From: Capitulum mitella
Taxonomy: Eukaryota > Arthropoda > Thecostraca > Pollicipedomorpha > Pollicipedidae
Length of the DNA: 64,000 nt
NCBI GenBank assembly: GCA_030062745.1
Contig: CP099849.1
Location: forward strand, 12,064,144 to 12,128,143
Reading direction: 5' to 3'
In this document: positions 10,931-59,035 of the stretch, piece by piece
Layout of the letters: each line of letters starts with the position of its first letter
How positions within the stretch are numbered: position 1 is the stretch's first letter
The notes under the pieces: model-generated
Told to the model about the DNA's origin: nothing
The model's input: the letters and a program-made list of their open reading frames with translations, nothing else
Database searches by the model: none
Program-made: the position numbers and the translations under genes

Positions 10931-13900
10931 TGTCCGGTGCAGAGAGGCCGGAACAGGCGGGTGCACATGAAGTTATAAATGTAGTTACAAGTGTTCAAGA
11001 CGAGATACATGTGGTTACATGTACAAAGCTACATGTTATTACTACATGTTGTTGTATTTACAAATTTCAATGGTATTTTTGGCATGATAATGGCATGCAG
11101 CAATTAACTGCCCATAGCCTTATAATGCCTCTAATTCAGGCTGCAACCAGCTTCAAACTTTTTGCACTGAATCTGTCTGGCATGTTAATGGCAGCTGCAC
11201 AATCCAGATGTCATCACACACAATTTAACCAAGCAAAGTAACATGAAAACAAGACAGGTGGCATGGAAGGAGGCAACCTCAGACCACAACCACACCTTCC
11301 ATGCTTTATTGTGTTCATAAATTAAGCATACCTAATAAAATATGTCCTCTTCCACATATGGTAAATTAATTAGACATTGCTTCTAATTACAATTACTTCA
11401 CTTCATATTCACAAACCTAGCATCACATACTCCACATGTAGCGAAAGACTGTGCACAAACAATATTGAGATTAGTACCCTCCAATGATTTATATAACATA
11501 AATAAAAGAAGAAAGTGATAAAAGAACAGCATGCACAGAACACCCAACACAAGTAAAATAGCCACACAAGCTCATTACTTGATGTCATGAGCACGCAGCA
11601 AGCACTGGTAGTAATTTATATTGCTGTGAGGCTGTGAAAAGCAAATAATGTCAAGACTATTGACTGAATGCCTCACTATTGTTTCCAGAATGAAAAGCTG
11701 CTGACAACTCATAGGCATACCAAATTAAAATGCATTTTCACTGGCTATCACTTATGCATTATTTTGAGCAATTTTGCCCTATGGCACAGGCCACATGAAT
11801 ATCTATGCAGTTAATTATTGTTTTTAGTGTGCTGTATCTACTGGGATTGATAGGTGATATCTACTTGCAAATTAGCACCAAAAGCTTGCCATACCAAGAG
11901 AATAGCACACCTTTCCCAATATGATGATAATTAATTGCACAGACTTATATGGCAATAAACTAATGGCTAAGCTAGTGCTAATACATCCAAACAAATGCCA
12001 ATTGCTACCCAAGTAGTGCCACAAACAATAATGCATCAGGGGGGGGGGGCAACAGGGCCATATTCCCAACAGAAGAACTGGGCAAGTTGACACAATTCTG
12101 GAATCTGAAGAAAATCTAAGCAGCTTTTATGCAGAAAAGCTTGCTTTAAAGAATCTTTGTGGTAAAATGAAGCAGAATCCAATGAGTTTTTCTTTAATCA
12201 GTAAACCTTTTTGGAATTTGGCCCCCCAGGCCAGAAAAAAACATGTACTCTGGATCCATCCTTGGCCACAAATCTACTACCTTGACATACATAATGGAAG
12301 ATTTTTGGATGACAATGCACCACTTCTCAGCACAGGTTTGACATTGGAAATCACTCTTTTTCACGTGATATAATGGGTCACAATTTGCCTCAACAAAGTA
12401 TTCCGAGCAAACTGCTGCATTATCTATCTTACAGATGTCACCTTTAACACACTTGCACACCCTAAGCTTCCCTAGTGCCTTCCTCTTTTGGGAATCAAAA
12501 CAAGGACAAGCTAAGCTCTTGGTATTTACATCTGCCAACAACCCACAATCAACAGGTGAACACAGCACAATTCATTGGCATCTTTGCTTATCAGCTCAAA
12601 TATGAAATGAAGGATACAACAATACAATAAACAATAAAGCACCAACACTTACATGCATTAGGTATGGCCACAAGCACAAGCCTTAAATGTTGTTATAAAA
12701 TGCCACAGAAGCATCACAACACTGTCAGGTAATGGTAAGTCACAAGGTACCAATCAAATCATGCCTGACCTGTGCTGCCAATCCCAATTTAAGGCCAATG
12801 TCACTGCCAGGTCTCAGCCGCAGCCCCATAAAAATGAAAATATCTTGGTACATAGGGTATTACAAACGCCAACATGAGGGTCCAGTGAATGCAAAATGCA
12901 ATCCTTTCACACGGGCATTTGGCTTTTTGAGCATCCCAAACTGTCTCATCACTTACTGCTGTCAGTCAATTTTCGGCGTGGTATGATAACACCATAGGCC
13001 TAAACAATTCCTATCATTTGTGGCAACAGCTTCTCTACATTACTCAAAGCAAAACACACTTCAAGAGCGTACAAAACCGCGACGCAACGGGACCCAACGG
13101 TTCACAGCACAATCAACCGTGGCCACTGGATTGTTTGCGTTCGACTCCCAGCGACTCTTTCGCAGTGACGTCACTCTGGGGTTGCTGCTAGCAAAAAACC
13201 TTTCCTATAGCCGATAACACTGGTGACACCCCCCTGGGTAAAACATTCCGACAAGTGCGTCCCGAAAACGGCTTACACTTGAATGTGAGAAAGGTTGCAA
13301 GATTGGACTGTTCTAGACTTCTGCCGCGGCATTTCTGGAATTGGTTTACACTTAACACCACGTCTTAAGACTTAAGCATTTTTATTATCATATGGGCCAG
13401 AATGGTTTCTGTGTGTTTAGGTTTAGATTGTGTTTAATAGAAAAGTGGATGGCTTCTAACAAAGCATTAAAGCTCTGTGTAACAAAGCCTTTTTGCTTGG
13501 TACAGAGTACAGCTGCATTGACATTGTTGATGCAGCATTGAAGGTCATGACTAATTTGTGTATTTCTTAAAAAGTCCATTGTAGTTATAGTAAAAATGAG
13601 CACACTACCTCTATGATATGAACAAACTGGTTACCCAAACTGGCTGTTTTTGCAGTCTTGATGTATGGTATCCTGTTTTGACTGATCTTAATATTTGGTA
13701 CCATCAGAATAGGTCATCATGATAGGTCTATTCTTGAATGACAGACTTCAGGTTTAGGTGTTGGTTGCATCATCCATGTGCTATCAGTGGTCTTACTAAA
13801 ATTCATAAAGTGAAAAGCCATTACCCTACAGCAAAACTAGTATGTCTCTGAAACCTTAACCTTGTCTTTGCTCATTGTGGCTATTTTGGGGTGTTGTGCT

Positions 13901-14172
13901 GTGATGGTTTTCATCATAAGTATATGAAATAGCCATATGTAAATCCCTGAATGGCATGGTTTTGAGTAGCACAACAATGACTGTTGTATTGTTGTTGAGG
14001 CATCATACTTCTGCTGATGTTCATACATGCATACATCAAGGATGTTGATTTTTATGAATGATTTGGGGATGGGGTGGACCAAGGGCCTGACAACCTAACC
14101 TCTCCCCAAATATGGGTTTCTCATTAGATTTATCACTTTATTTTGATTGGTAGAAACTTATAACTTTTGATG

Positions 14173-14225
<53 letters not shown>

Positions 14226-15005
14226 AGAAAGAAGGATAGATACATCACTTTAGACTGCTCTTTACTTGCTGCTTATATCTTAACTATTGCAGCCATTCTT
14301 TTTGTTAGTATTCATGGCCCTTTAAAAGTGCCATAAAGTATAAGGGAGGAGGCAGACCAGTGTCTGCAGGCCCAGGTCAAAATTGGGTGGGCCAGGGCCC
14401 TCTCAAAAGAAATTGACATCCCTGGCATACATAATGGAAAACTTGGCAGAATTTGCACTTCCATGGTTGAGTACCATGGTTCACAGGTTCATCTTATCCT
14501 AGACAATGTGGCCAATGTATTATTTCTTAACTGCCTAGAAAATACAGTATACACTGGAACAAGTTTAACTTTTGTGAATTATAAAATATGCTACCAACAC
14601 ATGCAACCTTCAAGGCTTGTTTCCCAGGTCTCTTATAAAACTAAGGGTTATCTTGATAAGATCTATGTAAGCCTTTGATCTAAATTGGTGACAGGATGTT
14701 TTCATGATTATAGCTAGGTGTGGTATGCCAGGATATAATTGGCAACAAAGGAGGAGTAAGAATAATGTCTGGTTGTCCTACAGACCTCAGATGTTATTGT
14801 TATTGCCTGTACATTTTGCATTAGATCACTTATTGTTCTATGTTATTGAGATTAGTTGTAAGCACTAGCCATAATTGCACCCCACAAATAATTTAAATCG
14901 CATTTAAATATATAGGCAGTCTTTGTTCATAAAAAACATTACTATCATATTATGGACTGCAAAAAGTTATCTCTGCTTTCATATTGCAGATTATCTGCCT
15001 TCACC
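10931..15005. other. AT-rich intergenic region upstream of ATG16
   Basis: I see no gene here. It contains a 50-bp TA microsatellite at 14173-14222 and many short frames with no coding character. The ATG16 promoter and any 5' untranslated exon should lie toward its right end, but no convincing TATA/initiator pair was identified. Confidence 0.5.
14173..14222. repeat. (TA)n microsatellite
   Basis: About 25 perfect TA units, 0.8 kb upstream of the ATG16 start codon. Confidence 0.95.
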
Positions 15006-49699
<34,694 letters not shown>

Positions 49700-52250
49700 G
49701 CCGGACGTGAGCTGTGCCACGTGGGCTGAAAATGGTGAGCAGGCGTGGAGGGCGACGACGCTCGGATGTGGAGCACCAAATGAGGCGGTCCTGGAACGGC
49801 CGCACCGCCGCCCGTCCGCGCTCGGGCCGGCCGGTCTGTGGCCTGGAGTGGTCTGGTCTGGCTGGGCGCTGACCCGGAGGGATCCCGGACCTCGCCAGTT
49901 GGATGGTCGTTTCAGGCGGTCGCGTCTCATGTTGCGCCATCTCCGGGTGTCGCCGGAGCGAGTCCTGTGATGGTAACGATTGGCGGCAGGGCGCCGGCTT
50001 GTGTGAACCGCCCACCTCCGGAGACGGCGACTGCAGGGGCTGAACTAGTGACCCGCCACGCCGGCAGCTTGGTTAGCACATGTGGTTCGCTCTGCGGGGC
50101 GTCTTGATACTCAAAGCTACGGTTTACTTTCAAGTCGTGATGTATCTTGATTTTTGCAGTGCCTACGTGTGTTTGAGTAATTAGATTTCCATCGGAATGA
50201 GAGCTTTATACCGCCACAGACCGGCTGCGTGATGTGCTGTTGTCTGGATGTCGGCATGACAAGTTGCGGCGTCGTAAGCGTGAGTTGTGTCGCTGCTGGG
50301 ATCGGCTGCGGCCCACTCGATCGCAGCGGCTGACCCTTTATTTGCCGTAGAGTTCGCTGGATGCTGCATCAGCCAACACTGGCGCGGCGAAATACGCGGG
50401 AAACGGTGCTAGTTTTTCACTTGTTTTGTCAACCGCATTGTCGGCATGTGTTTGATCTTGTCGGTGGCCGTGCGTGTGGATGATAACGTGATTGATTGTG
50501 ATGCAAATACACAGTTTTCCAGAATGTGGGTAAGGATAGCCATTTGACCGAAAGGAACACGTTCTTTGCTGTACTGCACTGCAGTACACTCTGTTATCAT
50601 CAGGTTGCTGAACAAGAGCTCAGTGCGATTTCTACGACGTCATCAGAAGCTCCGGTAAAACGTGATCTAAGCCAGCGATCTGTGTGGAAAGACAAACTTT
50701 CATCCTAAGACAATGGCATTTCTATTAGATGCGCAGAAAGTTGATGTGCAGGGTATCATCTGGTTTGACCGTGTAATGGGCAATGTGGGCAATGAGCCAC
50801 ATTTTGTGACTGTTTCAAAGCTTCCCGCACTGAGAAAGGAACTTTTTCAATGCATTTCATTGTTCGGAGTGTGCTGAGCTGCACATGTGCGTAAAAGGTA
50901 GTTGCTAGGTGCTAGCTACGGTGCATGTTTTGAGTTCGGACTGAAACGTAGTGAACGTGGAGTCAAGCTAGCTGTCTCCAGAAGCGAAAAAGTGGTTGCA
51001 ATATCCAACAAAATCTACCATGAAATTTACACCACCGAAAAATCGAACCCTTTAAAATCTCCGCTAAAAAAGCTCACTTCATTTTCAGGTTTTGCAATCA
51101 TTTTACGACGTTTTGACTTTTGACAGGGAAAATGCATCGTCAAAAATAACTCCACCGTATGTGTGCGTATGGATTATCCAGTCTAATTCGAAATCCTTAA
51201 AAAATACCCTTGTTTCGGGGGGAGGCATTTTGGGAGCATGACCCAAATACGAAGTGGCACTGTACAGCATGTTACAATTCGCTTCCCTTGCATTGACGTG
51301 CTCTCATTTGACTCACCTGCTGCAGAGGAGCATAGTAAGCAAAGTTTGTGGCCTAGATACCTGTCAAAGCACTTCCAGAAATTTCCACCATCGGCTACGT
51401 CTGATAGGAAGTTGCTTTTTTGAGCAAGTAGAAATTTTTGATACCGAAAGTCAATGAATCCAATTTACAACAGGCATCCAATTACATACAATTTACAGCA
51501 GGCAGAAAACACTTCATGCTTCTCGGAATCTCTCTGGGGAATGACATGAATGGGGAGCAAGCTGCCGATCCTTCGCCGTGATTCATCTGGTTCCGTTGAA
51601 TTTGAGAACTTCTATTTTTTATCGCTTATCTGAAGCTGAGACCCAAAACTCAGTCCGTGTGTTCCATGTCTCCGAGGCTATATTTCTGCCACGGAGAATG
51701 GCCAGAAGTCTAAAATTCCCAGTCGTACGTTGCCATTGGCACTGTTTTTCGCCTCTGACTGTCTCCGTCAGAGTCCATGAATACCACGGACGCCGTCAGT
51801 GATAGAAATAATCCAGAAGGCATGTCATTTGGTGACACACGTCCTTTGTGAATGTCTGGAAAACAGTATTTGGCCCGTGCTGTTTCAGTGACTCCCTCGG
51901 AATTATCGGAAAGACACCTATCATGGCTTGTTGGTTTCTGTTGTTCAGGTTGACGCAGGGTGCCATAATTTATCATTCGCTTCTCGTGACGAGAAATCCG
52001 GCCTTGATGCAAAAGAAGCGGTTTTGGCAGGAAGCTAAAGCCTCACTGTCACCTGGGATTTCTGGGCTTTACGGTGATAGTCCGTGGTGATGCATGCATG
52101 TCAAATGACAACGTTGGAGCTCCGTAGGTTCATAGCCAATTTTTGCAGCCACGCTCAGCACATTAAGTGTAGCGAAACAGGGGGGTGGTCAGGATTCCAC
52201 GGGGGGGGGGGCAGATGGATCAAGGGGGCCCTCGTAACCAATGGGATCTC
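49700..52250. other. Region downstream of ATG16, no gene seen
   Basis: It should contain the ATG16 3' untranslated region. I noticed no AATAAA in the first kilobase, though I may have missed a variant. GC content falls from about 50.1 kb onward. Short open frames here show no coding character. Confidence 0.45.
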
Positions 52251-52254
52251 TCGC

Positions 52255-52758
52255 CAGGGGCGGATCCAGGATTTCAGCAAAGTGGGTGGGTGCGGGTGGA
52301 GGTGGAGACAAATGATTAGCTCGGCCCTTCTCCATTTTTCCTCTTCAGACATGAAAAAACGTTTATCCGTTCGGGTCCAGGAGGAATACTTGATGTGATT
52401 TTGCGTTGGTTTTTTTGCCATGTCAAATAACCGAAAAATTCAGGCGTGTCAGTTTATTTGGGAAAATTCTGCATTTTGTTCTCCCACAAACTGGCAACCT
52501 AAGGGGGACTCTGCCGTGCTGGGGCCCTGCTGTGGTCTCGGGGGCCCTTTGGGAGCTTCAGGAGCCCTTCTATGCGTCTCAGAGGTCATTCGACCCTCCC
52601 AAAGGTCATCCTGATTACAAGAGTCTACCAGGCTCTTACAGAGACCCCGTGAAGCTCATACGGGGCTCATTCGGAGCTCCTTTTAAATCTGACAGGCTCC
52701 CTTTCTAAGGCCTCGGGGGATGATCACCCCCATCGCTTCCCCCTTGGATCCGCGCCTG
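52255..52758. mobile_element. hAT-like non-autonomous element (504 bp)
   Basis: The left end is CAGGGGCGGATCCAGG at 52255; the right end, read on the minus strand, is CAGGCGCGGATCCAAGGG from 52758. Such CAGxGGCGGATCC inverted ends are typical of hAT-superfamily elements. Internal sequence is shared with the copy at 62388-63660 (gacatgaaaaaa, gggtccagg, caaactggc). No 8-bp target duplication is evident, so boundaries or origin by recombination are uncertain. Confidence 0.55.
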
Positions 52759-53394
52759 GCATTCGTAATCAGTCGGGCTCCACGTGGTCAAATTACTGTC
52801 GGCTTGTTGAGGGGCCTGACCTGAAATGTAGGGGCATCTGTTTGCCTGTAAAGATGTTCCCGCCGACTTGGCGGGTGCCCCTTAGAGATCGCCAAGGACA
52901 TATTTACATGTAAGCAGGGGTCCCTGAATGAACGTTTAAGGGCGCAAGTTAGACTACAGGGGGAGGGGGAAGGGCACTGCCTGTTTGTAGAGGGCCCACT
53001 ATCCGCCTGTAAAGGGCACCTGTCGGACCTCTGGAGAGAGGGGCAGTGACCTTCTTCCAGACGAAAGGAAACCCCTCCAGAGGCTGGCAGAGACCCTTTA
53101 TAGGGGCCCTTCCCAAGCAAACAGTGAACTTCCCTACAAGCGAACAGGGGCCCTAAACGCTCATTTAGGCCTCTCTTCAGAGCACACAAATCCTTCTTGT
53201 ATATTCAGAATAGGTTTTGTTCTGTTCGTAAGCCTTCTTTAACGTTGAACATATTCTGCTTTGTCTGTTTCGGGCAGTGTAAGGCGCCCGCAGGGCGCCT
53301 CACGCTTTCCAAAGAACGGGAAGCTTCGGCCTCAGGGGGCCCGCTCGGCCGCCAGGGGGCCCCGCTCGGCCTCCGGGAGGGGGACTATGGCCCC

Positions 53395-53420
53395 TTTGGC
53401 CCCCCTTGGCTACGCCACTG
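53395..53420 (-). mobile_element. Isolated hAT-like terminus
   Basis: Read on the minus strand from 53420: CAGTGGCGTAGCCAAGGGGG, the common hAT terminal motif CAGTGGCGTAGCCAGG. The GC-rich diverged sequence to the left (52790-53395) is likely the element body, but its other end is not recognised. Confidence 0.5.
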
Positions 53421-53454
53421 AGCGGAAGGCATCCCACGTCAGTTCAGATTCGGC

Positions 53455-54720
53455 CCAGCCCAGACTCAATAGGGAATTCCCTTTCCAGGCCGATATCTCC
53501 CCTAGTACTTGGAAAACTAGGCCCTGCAACACATCACCTGAAAGCACTCGTTATCCCAAATACAACCGTGCAAAGAAAAACCACCTATCTATAGGGGCAA
53601 AGTCATAGACGATCGAAAAAAATCATGTCAATGGGAGCTCCTCCTACGATTTTCCTCAAAACTGGCACATCGAATCATCGACCGATACTCATTGATCTTA
53701 CTGAAGAAACCCCATGAGCCATTGAGTTTCAGGTGGCCGAACCCTCCTGGGAAACATCGAAAACGGATTTTGCAGCTCAAATTTCGACACGCATCGGCCG
53801 AGTTGCATATCAAATTAAAGCATTCGTCAACCCAAACACAACCGTGCAAAGACGAAGACTCCTATCTTGTCTATGGGAAAAGTTATAGCCGATCGGAAAA
53901 ATCATGTCTGTGGAGCGGCCCATACGTTTTCTTCAAAATTCGCACAACGAATCATCGACCCACACCCATCAACTGGACTGAACAAGCCCTATAGGCCATG
54001 GAAAACTATAGGATCGAAAACCCCCAAGAAACTTACAAAACGGGTTTTGTAGCTGAAATACCGACACGCTTAGGCCAAAATGCACATCAAATGAAAGCAC
54101 TCTTTAACCCGAATACTACCATGCATTTCAGCGACCCATAGGGTTTCTTCGGTCAGACGGATGGGCTTGGGTCGATGGTTGAAAGTACCAGATTTGAAGA
54201 AAATCGTAGGGGACGCCCCATGGATATGATTTTTTTTCTTCTATCGTCTGTAACTTCGCCATAGACAAGATAAGTAGCTTTTCTTTGCACGGTTATATCG
54301 GGGATAACGAGTGATTTTATTTGATATGAAACTCGGCCTATTCAAGACGTCATTTGAGCCTCAAAATCCGTCTCGGATGCTTCCCACGGGGTTTTGACAC
54401 CCTAGATTTCAATGGCCAATAGTCTTTCTTCAGACAGATTGATGGGCTTAGGTCGATGGTTCGAAGTGTCATTTCTGAAAAAAAAATCGTAGGGTTTGAC
54501 GGCCCCATTGGCATGTTTTTTTTCGATCGTTTATAACTTTTCCCATAGACAAGATAGGTGGCTTTTCTTTGCACGGTTGTATTTAGGATGAGTGATTTCA
54601 GGTGATGTGTCTCAAAGCCTGGTATTTCAAGTCCTAGGAGAGATATCGGTCTGGAAAGGGGATTCCCTATCAAATCTGACCTAGGCCAAATCTGGACTGA
54701 AGGTGGGCTGTCTTCCGCTA
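53455..54720. repeat. 1.27-kb imperfect inverted repeat made of tandem ~300-bp units
   Basis: The left arm (about 53455-54115) has two head-to-tail units. The right arm (about 54130-54720) has two matching units in reverse. Landmarks in each unit: aaccgtgcaaaga, ctatcttgtctatggg, aagttata with cgatcg, then cgaatcatcgacc. Mirror positions include gggaattccctttccaggcc (left) and the complement of gggaatcccctttccagacc (right). No coding capacity. Confidence 0.8.
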
Positions 54721-55568
54721 CATGTTCATTACAGGAAAGGACCAAAAAGACCTAAAAATACCGTCATTCCTTGGCAAAACGCAGTAACGCAACGAATGAA
54801 TCTGGGCAAATGCAAGCTGTACCTGTGTGTTAGAAACAGTAACGGCCTCTTTAGCTGACTGATGAGATCCTTGCCTTTTGTAGTATGTGATTTAGAAATT
54901 ACGTGGCTCCCCCTGGAACTGCTAATAAAGAACAGGAGGTTCAAGATGAAATAATATCTCTGCTTGCTAGACTGTACTTATAAGAATCACTGAAATCACG
55001 TTTATACCGTGGTGCGGATTGTAGAACACTGAATACCTGGCCATGGCGTCGCTAGCTGAAATCCAGGCAAGTTTACTAGTGAGCCTCGCGTTGCATTTCC
55101 ACAATGCAAGCGTAAATGACAGTTATGTAATGTGACTGTCATGTATATTTCCACCAACAACGTTTTCACCCGGTTTCGAACCGACGACTCCCGCTGTCCC
55201 GATGCATTCGTGACAAATGTATTTGGTCGGCATTCGTCCATTCGTTGCATACGAATGCATTCGTGCCTGCTGTCTCACGCCGGCCGTTGGTGACAGAAAA
55301 TCGTCTGATATGACCTCTGTCCTCTGAAGTTATCGGGTGAAATGCTGCAAATCGTGTTGATGATCATCGAAATTGAGCCGTCATTTCTCACACAGCAGCA
55401 ACCATCAAGTAGCTGATGGAGGACAAAACTTCGGGTAAGAGATGATAATATGGTAAGGGATGATGCTACGCTGCTACTTGTTATGAGGGTAATTCAATAT
55501 AGCGTAAATTACTCCTCATGCATACCGTTCCAGTCATCTTGCTATCACCCGTTCATATTTGTATTCAT

Positions 55569-55607
55569 ACGGGTGATACCAATATTAGGCATATTGGTAT
55601 CACCCGT
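55569..55607. repeat. Perfect 17-bp hairpin
   Basis: acgggtgataccaatat (55569-55585), five-base loop, then its exact reverse complement (55591-55607). A third copy of the atcacccgt word lies just upstream (55544-55552) and could pair alternatively with the left arm. Confidence 0.85.
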
Positions 55608-56469
55608 TCCAATCATCACGGGAAATGTCGACAATGTTAATGGCAGTTTGCAGTCAAGGCTAACCACGAGCGCCGGAAACACTGAGGCGTTAAGGTCCTG
55701 CGCCCATCGTACCTAATGTAATACTGACTCTATGATGCTGAGCATATACACAGAAATGGCTTAAAATGGCCTGCGCTCCCTCCCCCTACCATTTAAATTC
55801 CAACGTCCCGTCGCCAGTGAGACTAACAGTTTTGTAGTACTACTTCGGTTTGGCTGTAGCAAGGACGAACATTTCGGACAGTCATGATCATGCGGTTGTT
55901 TATTAGCATCGCTGTATCTCGACAGGGCACTGTATTATGACCTTGGATAGATTTCTATTTGAAATCCTAAGGCCGATCTTCAGACCACCTATTCACCAAT
56001 GGTCCAATGGAAGCCGGTGCTCAGATCTTTACCGATGGTCCAAACGGAGTACATCTTCACTCTCATGCTGGAAACCAGTGGCCATGCTCCATGTCAACAG
56101 GACGATGGCGTATATCGTGCAAAGGCTGTAAGATGGAAAAAACGACGTTTTAAGGACGCTTTCCGGTGGGAAATTGCCTAAATATGGGATCCGTAAACAG
56201 TTCGACTCTGTCGTCTGCATGTCACTGGCGCGCGTAAGTATGGTTTCCTTGCCATAAGGTTCGTTCAAGGTTTAGATGCACATAAAATGACCTGGAAAGA
56301 AATGGTATGACGAGCTTAGCTTTCTTTGGACGTGCAGTGCCACAGTCATCAGTGTAACGAAGCCCAGTCAACGGCAGACCAAAAAGACGCCTTGTGGGAC
56401 ACATGGCGAGCGGAACCTAATGCGTTTCTGTTCATATTCACATGTAGTTTCTCTTGTTGTATTCTGTAA

Positions 56470-56515
<46 letters not shown>
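56470..56515. repeat. (TA)n microsatellite
   Basis: About 22 TA units in an otherwise gene-free stretch (54.7-58.1 kb) where I see only decayed repeat sequence with gggcccct-like words. Confidence 0.95.
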
Positions 56516-56518
<3 letters not shown>

Positions 56519-58164
56519 CGATGTGCTCCCATATCCTGTACATACGGCATTCCAGGTTTAAGAGTTACACGTGCTCATGATATTGTTTGCTGTGATCATG
56601 GTCTAGCGGTTGAAAAACATCTCTTAATGCCAGGAAGTAAAACCGTCGAAGAGGGAAAGCATCAGCCCTAGGGGCTACGACTTTGCCAACATGCAAAAAG
56701 CGTTACGGTCAGGGCGTGGCATTCAGTTTCTTGTTTGTTTACTTGTGGAATCAAAATCTGTCGATCTACAGCCTCGTTTGTAAATGTGAAAAACACTGCT
56801 GTTAAGGGCTCCACTGACCTGCCTTTCTTCGGCTTTGCTGGCACAGACGCAAACAAGGGAACCAAGGGACTCTCTCTATGTAGCCCCTCCCGTCAGGTTT
56901 TTCAGAAGGCCTTCAGGGGCTCAAAATGTTTATATTCAATTGCGTGTCCTGCGCCTGGGTTGCTTTCACCCTGTGAGAAGAGTATTGCAAAAATACACAG
57001 GCCAGGATCCTGCCCAGAAAGCAAGGTGGGCAAAACGATCCACTTCTATGGCAAAAGGTCCCTTTTTGGGAAGGTCACTTTTGGGGGCATTTAGGGCTCT
57101 CTTCACAGCCAAAAAAGTTCATTTTTCGGAAACAACCCTAAGCCTTTTTTCCGAAACATTTCACTTTTGGGCAGCGTAAGCTGAGCCAAAAAGCAAAAGG
57201 ACCCATGCAGCGACAAGGTGTTGAGGGTCATATTGGACAGACCTTTGAATCTCATCATCATTCATTCCCTGGCAGCAATATCACTGTCATGGAAAGCTTG
57301 CAGACATTATCCACAGCACGCAATACTTGTCGATGATGTGAATCGCTATCTGCACTTTCTCGCACGTCCCAGACAAAAGCCTGGCGAAAGGCGTTTTTTT
57401 TTTGACAGGCAAAGATCTTTTGATAATTTGGGGACCTTTTGAAAGCTGGGGAACTCTTCCGAGAGCTCAGTGACTGTTCAAAAAAGCAGTCAGTGGGCAT
57501 TTTAAGCTCCTAGGATGCTTCCGCGAACCAGTATTTTCTGATGAGTCAATGCGAAAAGTTTATGAGCTTCAAAATGCCTACTTACAGAAGGCCTTTTGAT
57601 ATACCATAAACTTTTGGAAACTTCAGGGAACCCGACACCGTCTTTGGCACTGGTGTTGAGGGCTTTGAAGGTCTTCAGGGAGGTTGGCGTTGTTGCTTGT
57701 CGTCACTGAAAGCACCTCAGTAACTTCAAAACGCAAAGCTAAATGACCAGGAACTGGGGCCTTTCAAACGTACATGGAGGTCCCTCGCGACGTTCACAAT
57801 GGCCATACTAAATTGTTTTCAGATGATCCTGGTGAATTCCAGGGAGCATTTTAAAAGTCCGAAGGTTATTGCAGAGGATATGAAAAATGCGACAATATTC
57901 TAAGGGTGCTCTTATGTGCATCTGATGACCTAATCATACAGATCCGAGTTAGTCCTTGAGAGAAGTTGGGTCTTTTAAGTATGTTGTATGTATGAATGTA
58001 TGTTGGTTGGTTATTGTGTTATTTAATGACGCTCTTGACTGTCAGGGTCATTTCGCGTCGGAGTCTCTCTCTTCGGTTGTCGCGAGGGACGGCGAAATGT
58101 CGCTTTACTATGTATGTATGCATGTATGTATGTATGTATGGATGGATGGATGGATGAATGTGCA

Positions 58165-59035
58165 AGTTTCGTTAAAAACAACAGCGTATTCGGCGTTGGT
58201 TATCTTTCTTTGGGTGCGTTCAAGGTTTCGGATTATATTCTTTGTTTCACCGTGTTTGTTTCGGACGGAGCTATGGCCATTATAATTAAGGAGCGCATAA
58301 TTATGTCGTTCATTCTGTATCTATATTCTTATTAATATCGACATTTCGTCTTACCATAGGACATTTTCGACAAAAAGTAAGTATGTCTATGTCATTCTAA
58401 CACTGTTCAGCCTTGCGTCGTGTGCTGTACACGCAACACATTTTCCACTATTTGGACGCTTTTCTGTGTACCTTATTCTGTAAATGTACGTGCATGTATA
58501 CATACAATACAAACATTTTACAGACGTCACTCGTGGGTTCCGGTTATCACCGCCTATTTATGCTGCGAACCAGTGTTGGACCCACATACAGGGAAAGCGT
58601 TCCGCGTGCGTTTATTTGCCTGTTGGTAATGAGGTCATACTCGCGATGTGGATTGCTTCCAGGGCGTTGAGAAATCGATTGTTTTGTGTTTTGGCCAGTA
58701 TCTTTGTGTTGTCTTCTAGTTTTTTTCCTGGAAAGTGACGTGTCGTGGCACTTCTCAGTGTGTGTGAGTGGGCCGCCGTTCTGCAGGTGCATAGTGAGTC
58801 GTTTGCTGAGTATTTTGGTCGTGAGGCCAGTATACGCACTAATGAGTAAGAGCGCAGTCTCCTATGGTGCATTTATAGTGGAAGATGACGTTGATCTGTT
58901 TCAGTGTTCCTGGGTCGAGAGCAGTGCTGTTCTGGGTGGTCATTCATGATACGATGGGACTATGGTAGTAGATATTCAGTTCCAAGCGATTTGATGGTTG
59001 CGTTGTCTGACAGTTGCGTCTGATGATGTTTTACA
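58165..59035 (-). mobile_element. Defective Penelope-like retroelement, 3' end (minus-strand copy)
   Basis: Read on the minus strand, this copy encodes pieces of a GIY-YIG endonuclease, the C-terminal domain of canonical Penelope-like elements: CTIGDCAL, a frameshift, AYTGLTTK, MHLQNGGPLTHTEKCHDT, another shift, then TKILAKTQNNRFLNALEAIH and further shifted EYDLITNRQINARGTLSLY. The frame is broken at least three times. After the coding remnant come about 350 bases of 3' sequence and a catacata tail near 58107-58160. It lies head-to-head with a second copy at 60004-60865. Confidence 0.78.

Noticed and set aside
13120-13160. B-box-like GCGTTCGACTCCC
   Set aside because: No A box and no cloverleaf partner.
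55165-55195. B-box-like GGTTCGAAACC on the minus strand
   Set aside because: No A box at suitable distance, so neither a tRNA gene nor a supported SINE.
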